The translations under genes were made by a program, and so were the position numbers. The notes under the pieces were generated by a model, which saw only the letters and a program-made list of their open reading frames with translations, searched no databases and was not told the DNA's origin. 64,000 bases of DNA, taken from positions 682,001 to 746,000 of the forward strand of contig NZ_JAJFES010000001.1 of the NCBI RefSeq assembly GCF_020708045.1, read 5' to 3'. Below are positions 46,236 to 59,237 of the stretch, in pieces; position 1 is the first letter of the stretch; the number at the start of each line of letters is the position of its first letter. Source of the stretch: Massilia sp. IC2-278. Its GTDB lineage: Bacteria; Pseudomonadota; Gammaproteobacteria; Burkholderiales; Burkholderiaceae_D.

Positions 46236-46290
46236 GCAGTCCACCCTGCGGTCCACCCTGTAGTCCACCCTCTGGTGCACCCTGTATAAT
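46236..46290 (+). promoter_or_regulatory. Four 12-bp tandem repeats running into a TATAAT box before purL
   Basis: Units 46236-46247, 46248-46259, 46260-46271 and 46272-46283 read GCAGTCCACCCT, GCGGTCCACCCT, GTAGTCCACCCT and CTGGTGCACCCT. One base later comes a perfect -10 TATAAT (46285-46290), 51 bases before the purL ATG. No good -35 is present, so the repeats occupy its place. The unit resembles the outer half of the dispersed palindrome (GTCCACCCTAC). Confidence 0.65.
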
Positions 46291-46340
46291 AGCGGGCTAT
46301 CTTCCACCCGCAGCCACGCTGCATCAACCGACTTCCAGCC

Positions 46341-50366
<4,026 letters not shown>

Positions 50367-50386
50367 TCGCTTAGCGTGGAAACAGG

Positions 50387-50411
50387 AACGCCTCCCTCGG
50401 GAGGCGTTTTT
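50387..50411 (+). terminator. Rho-independent terminator after purL
   Basis: AACGCCTCCC (50387-50396) pairs with GGGAGGCGTT (50399-50408) around a 2-base loop, followed by TTT and G-T-rich sequence. It lies 20 bases after the stop. Confidence 0.9.
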
Positions 50412-50441
50412 GTTTGGGGATGCGGCGGCGGGGTTGACGTT

Positions 50442-50682
50442 GTAGGGTGGACACCTGTGTCCACGCGGTACGACAGTTGCGTATTCGTGCAGGCTCCCCC
50501 AATGGTCAAACGATGAGACCGCGTGGACACAGGTGTCCACCCTACGAACACCGTTCGAGGCCATCTCACGCAATTCGACAACGCGCACGCTACACCGCGT
50601 GGGCTCGAGAGCCCACCCTACCCACTGTCGGCATAGTGCCGCGCAGGCCTCGTCGGACGGTGGGTTCGAGCACCCACCCTAC
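50442..50682. repeat. Cluster of four dispersed palindromic repeats
   Basis: Copy 1 50442-50473 (plus, core GTGGACACCTGTGTCCAC) and copy 2 50519-50546 (minus, exact mirror) form an inverted pair. Copy 3 50596-50621 is minus (core GTGGGCTCGAGAGCCCAC). Copy 4 50655-50682 reads GGTGGGTTCGAGCACCCACC, an imperfect palindrome with GTGG on both sides and no GCGG end. This is the densest cluster of the window. With the purL terminator and the next one it fills the 384-base gap, and no gene is seen. Confidence 0.92.
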
Positions 50683-50686
50683 AAAT

Positions 50687-50715
50687 AAAAAGGCGCTTCC
50701 TCGGAAGCGCCTTTT
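50687..50715. terminator. Bidirectional rho-independent terminator
   Basis: AAAAGGCGCTTCC (50687-50700 region) pairs with GGAAGCGCCTTTT. It has A-runs before and T-runs after, so it can stop the minus-strand parvulin operon, which ends at 50751, and any plus-strand read-through from purL. Confidence 0.9.
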
Positions 50716-50750
50716 GCTTGTTTCAGCCTATTACTTACAGCCAGCCAGGA

Positions 50751-51527
50751 TTACTGGACCTTGGCCTTCTTCAGCAGCGACTCGCGGAACTCGGCCAGCT
50801 TCTTCTGCTGCAGCGATTCTGCAACCTGCTGCTTGACCTGGTCCAGCGGCGGGACTTGCACCGGACGCACGTCTTCGAGCTTGATGACGTGGAAGCCGAA
50901 CTGGGTCTTCACCGGGGTGTCGGTGATGGCGCCTTTTTGCAGCGAGGTCATGGCTTTCGAGAATTCTGGAACGAAGCCGCGCGGGTCGGCCCAGCCCAGG
51001 TCGCCGCCGTTCTGGGCGGTGCCGTCCTTGCCCTGCTTGGCCAGTTCTTCGAACTTGGCGCCGCCCTTGAGCTTGGTGATGATGGCCTTGGCGTCTTCTT
51101 CCTTCTCGACCAGGATGTGGCGGGCGTGGTATTCCTTCTCCGGCGCCTGGGCCTTGGCCTTGTCGTACTCGGCCTTGATCTCGGCGTCCTTGACCGGGTT
51201 TTTCTTGACGTAGTCGGCCAGCATCGCGTTGATGATGATGCTCTGGCGGGCATTGTCGACCGCTGCCTTGACGTCCGCACGGCCGCCGACGCCTTGCTTG
51301 TCGGCTTCCTGGATCAGGACTTCACGGCCGATCAGTTCTTTCTTGACCATTTCGCGCAGCTGCGGCGAATCCGTGGCACGGCCTTGGGCGACGATCTGCT
51401 TGACCGCCTGGTCAACCTTTGCCGCCGGGATCGGCTTGCCATTAACGGTGGCGGCGTTCTGCGCGAACACAGGCGCAGCGACCAGCGCGGTCATGGCGAG
51501 CAACAGGCGGGTGGGCTTCAAAATCAT
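50751..51527 (-). CDS. Periplasmic parvulin-type peptidyl-prolyl isomerase, copy 2
   Basis: A 258-residue secreted protein. Signal peptide residues 1-22 end VFAQ. A SurA/PrsA-like N-domain is followed by a PpiC rotamase domain (about 130-225) with HARHILVEKEEDAKAII and GGDLGWADPRGFVPEFSKAM. The protein is a close paralog of the preceding gene product, sharing NGKPIPAAKVD / NGKPIPTSRVD and LKGGAKFEELAKQ. It helps outer-membrane or secreted proteins fold. It lies 92 bases after its paralog. Confidence 0.95.
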   Translation of the reverse strand: MILKPTRLLLAMTALVAAPVFAQNAATVNGKPIPAAKVDQAVKQIVAQGRATDSPQLREMVKKELIGREVLIQEADKQGVGGRADVKAAVDNARQSIIINAMLADYVKKNPVKDAEIKAEYDKAKAQAPEKEYHARHILVEKEEDAKAIITKLKGGAKFEELAKQGKDGTAQNGGDLGWADPRGFVPEFSKAMTSLQKGAITDTPVKTQFGFHVIKLEDVRPVQVPPLDQVKQQVAESLQQKKLAEFRESLLKKAKVQ

Positions 51528-51619
51528 TGTTCGGATCCTATAAAAACTCGATAAAGTCGCCCGCTGGCGACGAAACCCGGCGCGTCACCCAGGGGCGGGC
51601 GCGCCGGAGGCACAACATC

Positions 51620-52402
51620 TTACTGTACCTTCGCCTTCTTGACCATTTCCTCCTGATAGGCGGCGAGCTTGGTCTGGGTCAGGCTTTCGGCGATCTGCGG
51701 CTTGATTTCTTCCATCGCCGGAACTTTCACGGCGCGGGTGTCGTCGACCTTGATCACGTGGTAGCCGGCGCCCGTTTTCACCGGGGTCTCGGTCACGCCG
51801 CCTTTTTGCAGCTTGGTGAAGCCGGCTGCGAATTCCGGCGGGAAGGCGGCCGGGCTAGCCCAGTCGAGGTCGCCGCCATTGTTGGCCGAACCGGTGTCCT
51901 TGCTTTGCTTGGCCAGTTCTTCGAACTTGGCGCCGCCCTTCAGCTTGGCGATGACGGCTTTCGCTTCGTCTTCGGTGGCCAGCAGGATGTGGCGCACGTG
52001 GTATTCCTTTTCCGCGGCCTGGGTCTTGGCGAAGCGGTCGTACTCGGCCTTGATTTCGGCATCGGTGACCGGGTTCTTGGTGATGTAGTCGCGCGCCAGC
52101 TGGCTCACGACGATGGCCTGGCGGGCATTGTCGAGGGCGAGCTTGACTTCAGGCTTCTTGTCGTAGCCTTGCTTGATCGCTTCCTGCATCAGCACTTCGC
52201 GTTCGATCAGCTGCTTCTTGATCATGTCGCGCATTTGCGGCGAATCCTCGCCCTGGCCCTGGGCCACGACTTGCTTCACGATCGCGTCCACGCGCGAGGT
52301 CGGGATCGGCTTGCCGTTGACGACGGCCAGGTTCTGGGCGAAAGCGGGTGCTGCGATAACGGCGATCAGGGCTAACAGCAGTTGTGCTGGCTTAAAAGTC
52401 AT
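51620..52402 (-). CDS. Periplasmic parvulin-type peptidyl-prolyl isomerase, copy 1
   Basis: A 260-residue paralog of the next gene with the same layout: signal peptide ending AFAQ, N-domain, and rotamase domain with HVRHILLATEDEAKAVI and GGDLDWASPAAFPPEFA. The start at 52402 gives MTFKPAQLLLALIAV, a normal signal peptide; the frame extends to 52471 without support. It is downstream of bolA (107-base gap). Two copies in tandem are common in this family of bacteria. Confidence 0.95.
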   Translation of the reverse strand: MTFKPAQLLLALIAVIAAPAFAQNLAVVNGKPIPTSRVDAIVKQVVAQGQGEDSPQMRDMIKKQLIEREVLMQEAIKQGYDKKPEVKLALDNARQAIVVSQLARDYITKNPVTDAEIKAEYDRFAKTQAAEKEYHVRHILLATEDEAKAVIAKLKGGAKFEELAKQSKDTGSANNGGDLDWASPAAFPPEFAAGFTKLQKGGVTETPVKTGAGYHVIKVDDTRAVKVPAMEEIKPQIAESLTQTKLAAYQEEMVKKAKVQ

Positions 52403-52509
52403 TATGGTGTTCCTGTGGGAGGGGAGTTGCTTGGACGGAGTTCTGATTAATTCTTTTGCAGAGCAATTCAATTGTGCGAGAGATTTCTTAAGCTATGCTG
52501 AACGTGGCC

Positions 52510-52824
52510 TCAGTCCGTGTTCGGCATGCTTGCGGATGACAGCTCGGAGGGCGCCAGGGCGGTGATTGCCAGGGCGTGGATCTCGGCCTTCATCATATCG
52601 TGCACGGCATCATACACCAGTCGATGGCGCATGACGAGTCTTAGTCCCTCGAAGCGCTCGGAGACGATGCGCACGCTGTAATGACCACCGCCCGAGGCGG
52701 CGCCGGCGTGCCCGGCATGCAGGTGCGAATCGTCGCCGACGGCCAGGTCGAGCGGGTTCAGGGCTTCGGTCAGGCGCGCTTCGATGCGCTCGACCCGGGT
52801 GTCGACGCGGTTATCCAGACTCAT
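52510..52824 (-). CDS. BolA family protein
   Basis: A 104-residue protein with the BolA/IbaG fold: RIEARLTEAL at the start, then DDSHLHAGHAGAASGGGHYSVRIVSERFEGLRLVMRHRLVYDAV. The His in HLHAGH and the RHRLVY turn are typical BolA landmarks. BolA proteins bind monothiol glutaredoxins through a shared iron-sulfur cluster. Its ATG overlaps the yciB stop (ATGA), so the genes are coupled. Confidence 0.93.
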   Translation of the reverse strand: MSLDNRVDTRVERIEARLTEALNPLDLAVGDDSHLHAGHAGAASGGGHYSVRIVSERFEGLRLVMRHRLVYDAVHDMMKAEIHALAITALAPSELSSASMPNTD

Positions 52825-53453
52825 GCTTCCTCCTGTGGAACGTGTTTTACCAGCATCATGGCTTGGCCGATAGAGAACAAGAAGAAGATCGCGGTCATGC
52901 CGAAGACCTTGAAGTTCACCCAGGCGTTCGTGTCGTTCTCGAAGACCACGAAGGCCATCACCAGGTTCAGCGCGCCCAGGAAGAACAGGAAACCCATCCA
53001 CTGGAAGCCGACGCGCGGCCAGATGGCTTCCGGCAGCGGCAGGGCTTCGTGCATCACCTTGCGCATCAAATTGTTTTTCAAGAAGACCTGGCTGACGAAC
53101 AGGGCCGCCGCGAAGATCCAGTACAGCATGGTCGGCTTCCACTTGATGAAGGTCTCGTCGTGGAAATAGATGGTGGCGCCGCCGAACACCACGATCACGA
53201 AGAAGGACACCCAGAGCATGGTGTCGACCTTGCGCCGACGTACCAGCAGGTAGCCCACCTGGAGCACGGTGGCGATGATGCCGACCACGGTGGCGAGCAT
53301 GATCGGCGCCTGGCTGGCGATGATCTTGCCGCCCGAGACCAGGCCGCCGAGGTAAGTCTCGGCCAGCGCCACCGCGGCCGCCTCGTTGCCGGTGCCGTAT
53401 TTATAGACCGCGAAGAACAGGATCAGCGGGAAGAAGTCGAACAAAAATTTCAT
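52821..53453 (-). CDS. yciB: Inner-membrane septation protein YciB (IspZ)
   Basis: A 210-residue protein with five to six membrane helices. MKFLFDFFPLILFFAVYKYG is the family's start, and VSFFVIVVFGGATIYFHDETFIKWKPT is its best-conserved middle. It is linked to septation and envelope synthesis. Gene order msrB-yciB-bolA-parvulin is well kept in betaproteobacteria. It starts 24 bases after msrB. Confidence 0.95.
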   Translation of the reverse strand: MKFLFDFFPLILFFAVYKYGTGNEAAAVALAETYLGGLVSGGKIIASQAPIMLATVVGIIATVLQVGYLLVRRRKVDTMLWVSFFVIVVFGGATIYFHDETFIKWKPTMLYWIFAAALFVSQVFLKNNLMRKVMHEALPLPEAIWPRVGFQWMGFLFFLGALNLVMAFVVFENDTNAWVNFKVFGMTAIFFLFSIGQAMMLVKHVPQEEA

Positions 53454-53477
53454 GGGGCTCCAGGTAAAGCTTGGTGG

Positions 53478-53873
53478 TTACAGCGGCTTGAAGCTGAGCG
53501 CGGCCGAGTTGATGCAGTAGCGCAGGCCGGTCGGCGGCGGGCCGTCCGGGAACACGTGGCCGAGGTGGGCGTCGCACACGGCGCAGATGATCTCGGTGCG
53601 CACCATGCCGTGCGTACGGTCGACTTTCTCGATCACGTTGTCGGGATCGAGCGCCTTGAAATAGCTGGGCCAGCCGCAGCCGGACTCGAACTTGGCGTCG
53701 GACTCGAACAGCGGGGTGTTGCAGCAGACGCAGGTGTAGATGCCGTGCTCGTGGTGGTCCCAGAATTTGCCGGTGAAGGCACGCTCGGTGGCGGCGTGGC
53801 GCGTCACCTGGTATTCCATCGGGTCGAGCTGGGCACGCCATTCGGCGTCGGTCTTGGTCACTTTATCGGTCAT
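53478..53873 (-). CDS. msrB: Peptide-methionine (R)-S-oxide reductase
   Basis: A 131-residue repair enzyme that reduces methionine-R-sulfoxide in proteins. It has two zinc-binding CxxC pairs (CVCC, CAVC), the CGWPSYF loop, and the catalytic Cys in [11 protein letters not shown]. The start at 53873 matches [25 protein letters not shown]; the frame is open further upstream but without support. It follows selO on the same strand after 109 bases. Confidence 0.96.
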   Translation of the reverse strand: MTDKVTKTDAEWRAQLDPMEYQVTRHAATERAFTGKFWDHHEHGIYTCVCCNTPLFESDAKFESGCGWPSYFKALDPDNVIEKVDRTHGMVRTEIICAVCDAHLGHVFPDGPPPTGLRYCINSAALSFKPL

Positions 53874-53982
53874 GTCGGTCTTTCTTTTCAAAGCCTGCGC
53901 AAAGCACGCAGTGTAATCGCACCCGGCAGTATACGCATGCGGGAGGACCGGCATGCGAAGGATACGCCTGGCAACGAGGAAA

Positions 53983-55446
53983 TCACGAGGTGCAGCTGAC
54001 CTCGAGATGCGCGGCCCAGTCCGGCGGCAGCGCGGCATAGGCTTCGTGTTCGGGCTGTTCGTCGTAGGGCTGCTCGAGGATGGCGAGCAGTTTGTTCACT
54101 TCGCCGAAATCGCCGTTCTGTGCCCGTTCGATCGCCTGCTGGGCCAGATAGTTTCGCAGGATGTATTTCGGGTTGACGCGGTTCATGGCGGCGCGGCGTT
54201 CGGCGTCGTCGCTGCCTTCGGCGCGCAGGCGCTTGCGGTAGCGCAGGGCCCAGGCGTCAAAGGCGGCGCGGTCGATGAACAGGTCACGTATGCCTTCCTC
54301 GCTGCCGGGCTCATCTATCTTGAGGTCGGCCAGGCGCCGGAATAGCAGGGTGAAGTCGACGTGGCTGGCCTGCATGATGGAGAACAGGCCGTCGATCAGG
54401 GCGCGGTCGCCGTCGCGGGTGTCCGCCAGGCCGAACTTGGCGTGCAACAGCACGTCCAGGTGGCGTTCGAATTCCGGCATGTAGACGTCCAGTGCTTCCT
54501 GGGCCGCTTCCACGGTCTCGATCAGCGGCAGCAGGGCATTGCCCAGCGCGTAGCAGTTCCAGTGGCCGATGGCGACCTGGTTCGCATACGAATAGCGTCC
54601 GCCCTGGTCGGTGTGGTTGCAGATGTGGTTGACGTCGAAGGCTTCCATGAAGCCGAAGGGACCGTAGTCCAGGGTCAGGCCCAGGATCGACATGTTGTCG
54701 GTGTTCATCACGCCGTGCATGAAGCCGACCGCCTGCCAGTGCGCGATCATGCGCGCGGTACGGCGTGTGACTTCCGCCAGCAGCGCCGCATAGGGATTCG
54801 CTGCGCCTCGCAGATCGGGGTAGAAGGTGTCGATCACGTAGTCGGCCAGGGTGCGCAGTTCGTCCGGCTTGTCGCGGTAGTGCCAGTGCTCGAAGGAACC
54901 GAAGCGGACAAAGCTCGGCGCCATGCGCGTGACCACCGCCGCCGTTTCCAGCGATTCGCGCATCACCCGCTGCTGGGAGCCGGTGACGACCAGGGCGCGC
55001 GTGGTCGGAATGCCGAGCGCAGCCATGGCTTCGGAGCACAGGAATTCGCGGATCGAGGAGCGCAGCACGGCGCGGCCGTCGCCCATGCGCGAGTAGGGCG
55101 TCTTGCCGGCGCCTTTCAGCTGCAGTTCCATGCGGCCTTCCGGCCCCGGCAGGTCGCCGAGCAGGATGGCGCGGCCATCGCCCAGCTGGCCGGCCCAGAC
55201 GCCGAACTGGTGGCCGGAATACACGGCTGCCAACGGCTGGGCGCCTTCGGGGACGGCGTTGCCGGTCAGGGCGGCCACGAAATCGTCCTGCGCCAGGGTG
55301 GCCGGGTCGAGGCCGACCAGGGCGGCTGCACGGCTACTTCCCGCGACGAAATACGGCGCAGGCATGGGCGTCGGCATCAGCCGCGTGTAGAACGCGGGCG
55401 GCAGGGCGGCAAAGCCGTTGCCGAAGCTGAGATCGTTGGGTGTAAT
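53983..55446 (-). CDS. selO: Protein adenylyltransferase SelO (YdiU), probable AUU start
   Basis: A pseudokinase that transfers AMP to Ser/Thr/Tyr of target proteins. The body has [23 protein letters not shown] and [23 protein letters not shown], and the end is the conserved EVSCTS with its Cys. The first in-frame ATG (55377) would miss the conserved N-terminal segment. Reading further upstream, the frame gives [22 protein letters not shown], which matches the family start, and meets ATT at 55446-55444, six bases after GAGGGA. No ATG, GTG or TTG is in this segment. I place the start at ATT, giving 487 residues. A mutated ATG is the alternative. Confidence 0.85.
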   Translation of the reverse strand: MTPNDLSFGNGFAALPPAFYTRLMPTPMPAPYFVAGSSRAAALVGLDPATLAQDDFVAALTGNAVPEGAQPLAAVYSGHQFGVWAGQLGDGRAILLGDLPGPEGRMELQLKGAGKTPYSRMGDGRAVLRSSIREFLCSEAMAALGIPTTRALVVTGSQQRVMRESLETAAVVTRMAPSFVRFGSFEHWHYRDKPDELRTLADYVIDTFYPDLRGAANPYAALLAEVTRRTARMIAHWQAVGFMHGVMNTDNMSILGLTLDYGPFGFMEAFDVNHICNHTDQGGRYSYANQVAIGHWNCYALGNALLPLIETVEAAQEALDVYMPEFERHLDVLLHAKFGLADTRDGDRALIDGLFSIMQASHVDFTLLFRRLADLKIDEPGSEEGIRDLFIDRAAFDAWALRYRKRLRAEGSDDAERRAAMNRVNPKYILRNYLAQQAIERAQNGDFGEVNKLLAILEQPYDEQPEHEAYAALPPDWAAHLEVSCTS

Positions 55447-55682
55447 GGCAGTTCCCTCACTAGGTATGATCGAGATGACGACAAGATTCTACCGTACCGG
55501 GCAGATTCTATTCGCGCGCACCGCGTCCGCAAGCGCGCTTACATCCGATAACATTTTGCAATTGCCCGGCTTTGTGCCGCGATCCGGGGCTGCTGCGCCG
55601 CAGCATCGAAACATGTTGACGCGCTGCATCAAGCCGAATCACACTCGTTCGAGCTTGACAATCAGACCACAGGAGACATTCG

Positions 55683-57335
55683 ATGACGCCGTACCCGAAG
55701 AGCCCGCTGATGGGCCAGATGATGGACCAGCCCCTGCTCATATCAAACATCATCGAGTTCGCGGCGCGCCACTTCGGCGCCAACGAAATCGTATCGCGCC
55801 GCGTCGAAGGCGACATCCACCGCTACACCTACCGCGAATGCGAAGAGCGCGCCCGCCGCATGGCGCGTGCGCTGACAGGCCTGGGCGTACAGATGGGCGA
55901 CCGCGTCGCCACCCTGGCCTGGAACGGCTACCGCCACATGGAGCTGTACTACGCCGTGTCCGGCTCCGGTGCCGTGCTGCATACCATCAACCCGCGCCTG
56001 CATCCCGAGCAGATCGCCTACATCGTGAATCACGCCGAAGACCAGTACCTGTTCTTCGACCTGACCTTCCTGCCGCTGATCGAGGCGGTGGCGCCGCACT
56101 GCAAGACCGTGAAGTCCTTCATCCTGATGAGCGACCGCGCTCACATGCCCCAGGAAACGAAGATTCCGAGTTTGCTGTGCTACGAGGACATCATCGCGTC
56201 GAGCAGTGACGACTACGTATGGCCGCAGTTCGACGAAAACTCGGCCGCTTCGCTGTGCTACACCTCGGGCACGACCGGCAACCCGAAGGGCGCGCTGTAC
56301 TCGCACCGCTCGACCCTGCTGCACGCCTATGCCTCGAGCATGCCGGGCGCGCTGAACGTGTCCTGCCTGGACACCGTGGTGCCGGTGGTGCCGATGTTCC
56401 ACGTGAATGCCTGGGGCTTGCCGTATTCCGTGCCGCTGTCCGGCGCCAAGATGGTGTTCCCGGGCGCGGCGCTGGACGGCAAGTCGCTGTACGAGCTGTT
56501 CGAGGCGGAAAAGGTGACCTTCTCGGCCGGCGTGCCGACCGTCTGGCTCGGCCTGATCAACCACGCGCTGCAGAACAATTTGCAGTTCTCCACTTTCCGC
56601 CGCACCGTGATCGGCGGCTCGGCCTGCCCGCCGGCGATGATGGACACCCTGATCGACAAGCTCGACGTGCACGTGATCCACGGCTGGGGCATGACGGAAA
56701 TGTCGCCGCTCGGCACCACCGGCGGCCTGCAGGCCAAGCACCGCGAACTGCCGAAGGAAGAGCAGCGCAAGATCCTGCAGAAGCAGGGCCACGCCATCTT
56801 CGGCGTCGACATGAAGATCGTCGACGACGACGGCGAGGAACTGCCGTGGGACGGCGAGACCTATGGCCACCTGTACGTGAAGGGGCCGTGGATCGTGTCG
56901 GGTTACTTCCGCAACGAAGGAGGAGACGTGCTGAAGGATGGCTGGTTCCCGACCGGCGACGTGGCGACCATCGACGGCGACGGCTACATGCAGATCACCG
57001 ACCGCAGCAAGGACGTCATCAAATCCGGCGGAGAATGGATCGGCAGCATCGACCTGGAAAACATTGCCATGGCCCACCCGGCCGTGATGCAGGCGGCCTG
57101 CATCGGCGTGGCCCACCCGAAATGGGACGAGCGGCCGATGCTGGTGGTAGTCAAGCGCCCCGGGCAGGAAGTGTCGCGCGAGGAACTGCTGGCCTTCTTC
57201 GAGGGCAAGGTGGCGAAGTGGTGGCTGCCGGACGACGTGGTGTTCACCGAGGCGCTGCCGATGGGCGCGACCGGCAAGATCCAGAAGAACCGGCTGCGCG
57301 ACCAGTACAAGGAGCACAAGCTGCCGACGGCGTGA
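55683..57335 (+). CDS. Fatty-acyl-CoA (or methylthiopropionyl-CoA) ligase
   Basis: A 550-residue AMP-forming ligase of the ANL superfamily. It has the P-loop [19 protein letters not shown] (about 190-208), the adenine motif [10 protein letters not shown], the hinge [29 protein letters not shown], and the C-terminal Lys in GKIQKNRLR. The middle phrases ([37 protein letters not shown]) are those of the DmdB/medium-to-long-chain ligase group. It activates a fatty or methylthio acid at the membrane. A GGAG site is 6 bases before the ATG. The 236-base region from selO contains TTGACA near the start but no convincing -10. Confidence 0.93.
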   Translation: MTPYPKSPLMGQMMDQPLLISNIIEFAARHFGANEIVSRRVEGDIHRYTYRECEERARRMARALTGLGVQMGDRVATLAWNGYRHMELYYAVSGSGAVLHTINPRLHPEQIAYIVNHAEDQYLFFDLTFLPLIEAVAPHCKTVKSFILMSDRAHMPQETKIPSLLCYEDIIASSSDDYVWPQFDENSAASLCYTSGTTGNPKGALYSHRSTLLHAYASSMPGALNVSCLDTVVPVVPMFHVNAWGLPYSVPLSGAKMVFPGAALDGKSLYELFEAEKVTFSAGVPTVWLGLINHALQNNLQFSTFRRTVIGGSACPPAMMDTLIDKLDVHVIHGWGMTEMSPLGTTGGLQAKHRELPKEEQRKILQKQGHAIFGVDMKIVDDDGEELPWDGETYGHLYVKGPWIVSGYFRNEGGDVLKDGWFPTGDVATIDGDGYMQITDRSKDVIKSGGEWIGSIDLENIAMAHPAVMQAACIGVAHPKWDERPMLVVVKRPGQEVSREELLAFFEGKVAKWWLPDDVVFTEALPMGATGKIQKNRLRDQYKEHKLPTA

Positions 57336-57365
57336 GCCTGCGCCGCCCGCAGCGTGTGGGCGGCG

Positions 57366-57575
57366 TCAATCGAGCGCCGGGGGCAGGCCTTCGGGCAACT
57401 CTTGCTTGAGCACCTGCTCGATGACGCTGCCCTCGACGTCGCGCGCCTTCAGGAATTCGACGGCGCTCGGCGTGCCGGCATCGAGCTGGATGGCGCGCGC
57501 CGCTTCGACGGTTTGCGCGTCGAGTTCCAGTTGTTCCATCGGTTTTTCGTTCTCTGTTCCCACAATCGGCCTCAT
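57366..57575 (-). CDS. Small protein, family A (related to 60190-60405)
   Basis: Up to 69 residues; a start at 57539 (MEQLELDAQTVEAARA) is as likely. The core V-E-A-..-G-T-P-S-A-V-E-F-L-K-..-V-..-S-V-..-V-L aligns without gaps over 38 residues with the product of 60190-60405, with 12 identities by eye. It probably forms two or three short helices. The gene is convergent with the acyl-CoA ligase gene, 30 bases away. Function is unknown. Confidence 0.65.
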   Translation of the reverse strand: MRPIVGTENEKPMEQLELDAQTVEAARAIQLDAGTPSAVEFLKARDVEGSVIEQVLKQELPEGLPPALD

Positions 57576-57716
57576 ACAGGTTGGATAGCGCCAGTGTGAC
57601 CGCCCATTATGACCACCGCATTACCGCGTCACCGATAGTCGCTGCCACCCGGTGACCGTCCGTGCGCCTCATCCGTGTCGCCTGTGCTGTAGTAGAGGCA
57701 AAGGAGGATACCCCGC

Positions 57717-59225
57717 ATGGAAACCGAACTCAAACTGAAAGTCCCGGCGGACGAGCTGGAACGGCTGCGCCGCCACCCGATGCTGCACGAACGCGCGCTC
57801 GGCGAACCCGTCGAGCATCACCTGGTCGACACCTATTACGACACTCCCGAGCGGGCCTTGTGGAAGGCCGGCCTGACCCTGCGTGTGCGCGCCGACAACG
57901 GACGCTGGATCCAGACCGTGAAGACGGCCGGCGATGCCTCGGGCAGCCTGCACCGGCGCGGCGAGTGGGAATGCGCGCTGCCCGACGCCCAGCCGCGCCC
58001 CGACCTGGTCGCGCGCCAGGTCAAGCCGGCGGCGATGGCCGAACTGCTGCGCAGCGCCGCCATCGCTGCCGACCTGGCGCCGCTGTTCCAGAACACGACC
58101 CACCGCACCACCTGGCGCATTGCGCTGGCTGACGGCCAGGAGCTCGAATGCGCATTGGACGCGGGCAGCATCGCCGCCGGCGCCCAGCAGGCGTCGATCG
58201 CCGAACTCGAGCTCGAACTGAAGGAAGGCGATCCGGCCCAGCTGTTCCGGCTGGCGCTGGACCTGCACCACGAGGTGCCGCTGCAGCTGGCCAGCGACAG
58301 CAAGGCCGCGCGCGGCTATGCGCTGCTCGACGCCGCCCCGCTACGTGCCCACAAGGCGGCGCCGGTACGCCTGCGCGCCAGGATGACGCTGGAACAGGCC
58401 TTTGTCGCCATCGGCGCGAATTGCCTGGCGCAGCTGGAGTCGAATGTGCCGGGCGTGCTGAAGCGCGACGTCGAAAGCCTGCACCAGATGCGCGTGGGCT
58501 TGCGCCGCCTGCGCGCCCTGGTCGACATGTTCGACGAGCTGGTGCAGCCCCCGGCCGCGGTGCGCGAGGGACTCGACTGGCTGGCCGGGGAACTCGGCGC
58601 CGCGCGCGACTGGGACGTATTGGCCGGCTCCACGCTGGAAAGCATCGACGGGCTGGACCCGGCGGCCCTGCGCCAGGCGGCGCAGGCCAAGGCAGAGGCG
58701 CATCACCGCCAGCTGGCCCAGACCCTGCGCGCACCGCATTTCACCCAGGTGCTGCTGCAGGTGGGAGGCTGGCTGCACGGGCGCGCATGGCGCGCAGGTG
58801 ATGCGTTGGTGAAGGATTCGCCGCTGGCGGCGCCGGCCGGGCGCGGCATGCGGCCGCTGCTGCGCAAGGCGGAGAAGCGGCTCGACAAGCGTATCGACGG
58901 GCTGGATACGGCGGACGCGCACGCGCGCCATCGCACCCGTATCGCGGCCAAGAAGGCGCGCTATGCGGCGGAGTTTTTCCAGGACCTGCTGCCGGCCAAG
59001 CGTGTGAAGCCGTATGTCGGGCGCTTGTCGAAGCTGCAGGACAAGCTGGGCATGCTCAACGATTACGCGGTGGCCGACCGCTTGCTGGATGCGCTGAAGG
59101 GCAGCAATGCGCAGGTGGCGCGCCAAGCGGCGTATGCGCGTGGCTACCTGGCGGCGAGCACGGCGGCGCGCAGCAGCCGGCTGGGCAAGGCGCTCGCTTC
59201 AGTGGCGGGCCGGCGGGTCACCTGA
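57717..59225 (+). CDS. CYTH and CHAD domain protein
   Basis: A 502-residue protein. N-terminal CYTH (triphosphate tunnel) domain: METELKLKVPADELERL, the ExExK signature, and YYDTPERALWKAGLTLRVR, residues 1-200. C-terminal CHAD helical domain, about 225-495, with conserved His/Lys/Arg patches (ESLHQMRVGLRRLRALVDMF, ARHRTRIAAKKARYAAEFF). Such proteins bind or cleave polyphosphate-like chains; CHAD domains bind polyphosphate. AAGGAGG lies 8 bases before the ATG. Its stop is 12 bases from the convergent marC-like gene. Confidence 0.95.
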   Translation: METELKLKVPADELERLRRHPMLHERALGEPVEHHLVDTYYDTPERALWKAGLTLRVRADNGRWIQTVKTAGDASGSLHRRGEWECALPDAQPRPDLVARQVKPAAMAELLRSAAIAADLAPLFQNTTHRTTWRIALADGQELECALDAGSIAAGAQQASIAELELELKEGDPAQLFRLALDLHHEVPLQLASDSKAARGYALLDAAPLRAHKAAPVRLRARMTLEQAFVAIGANCLAQLESNVPGVLKRDVESLHQMRVGLRRLRALVDMFDELVQPPAAVREGLDWLAGELGAARDWDVLAGSTLESIDGLDPAALRQAAQAKAEAHHRQLAQTLRAPHFTQVLLQVGGWLHGRAWRAGDALVKDSPLAAPAGRGMRPLLRKAEKRLDKRIDGLDTADAHARHRTRIAAKKARYAAEFFQDLLPAKRVKPYVGRLSKLQDKLGMLNDYAVADRLLDALKGSNAQVARQAAYARGYLAASTAARSSRLGKALASVAGRRVT

Positions 59226-59237
59226 CAGCGGCAAGAC

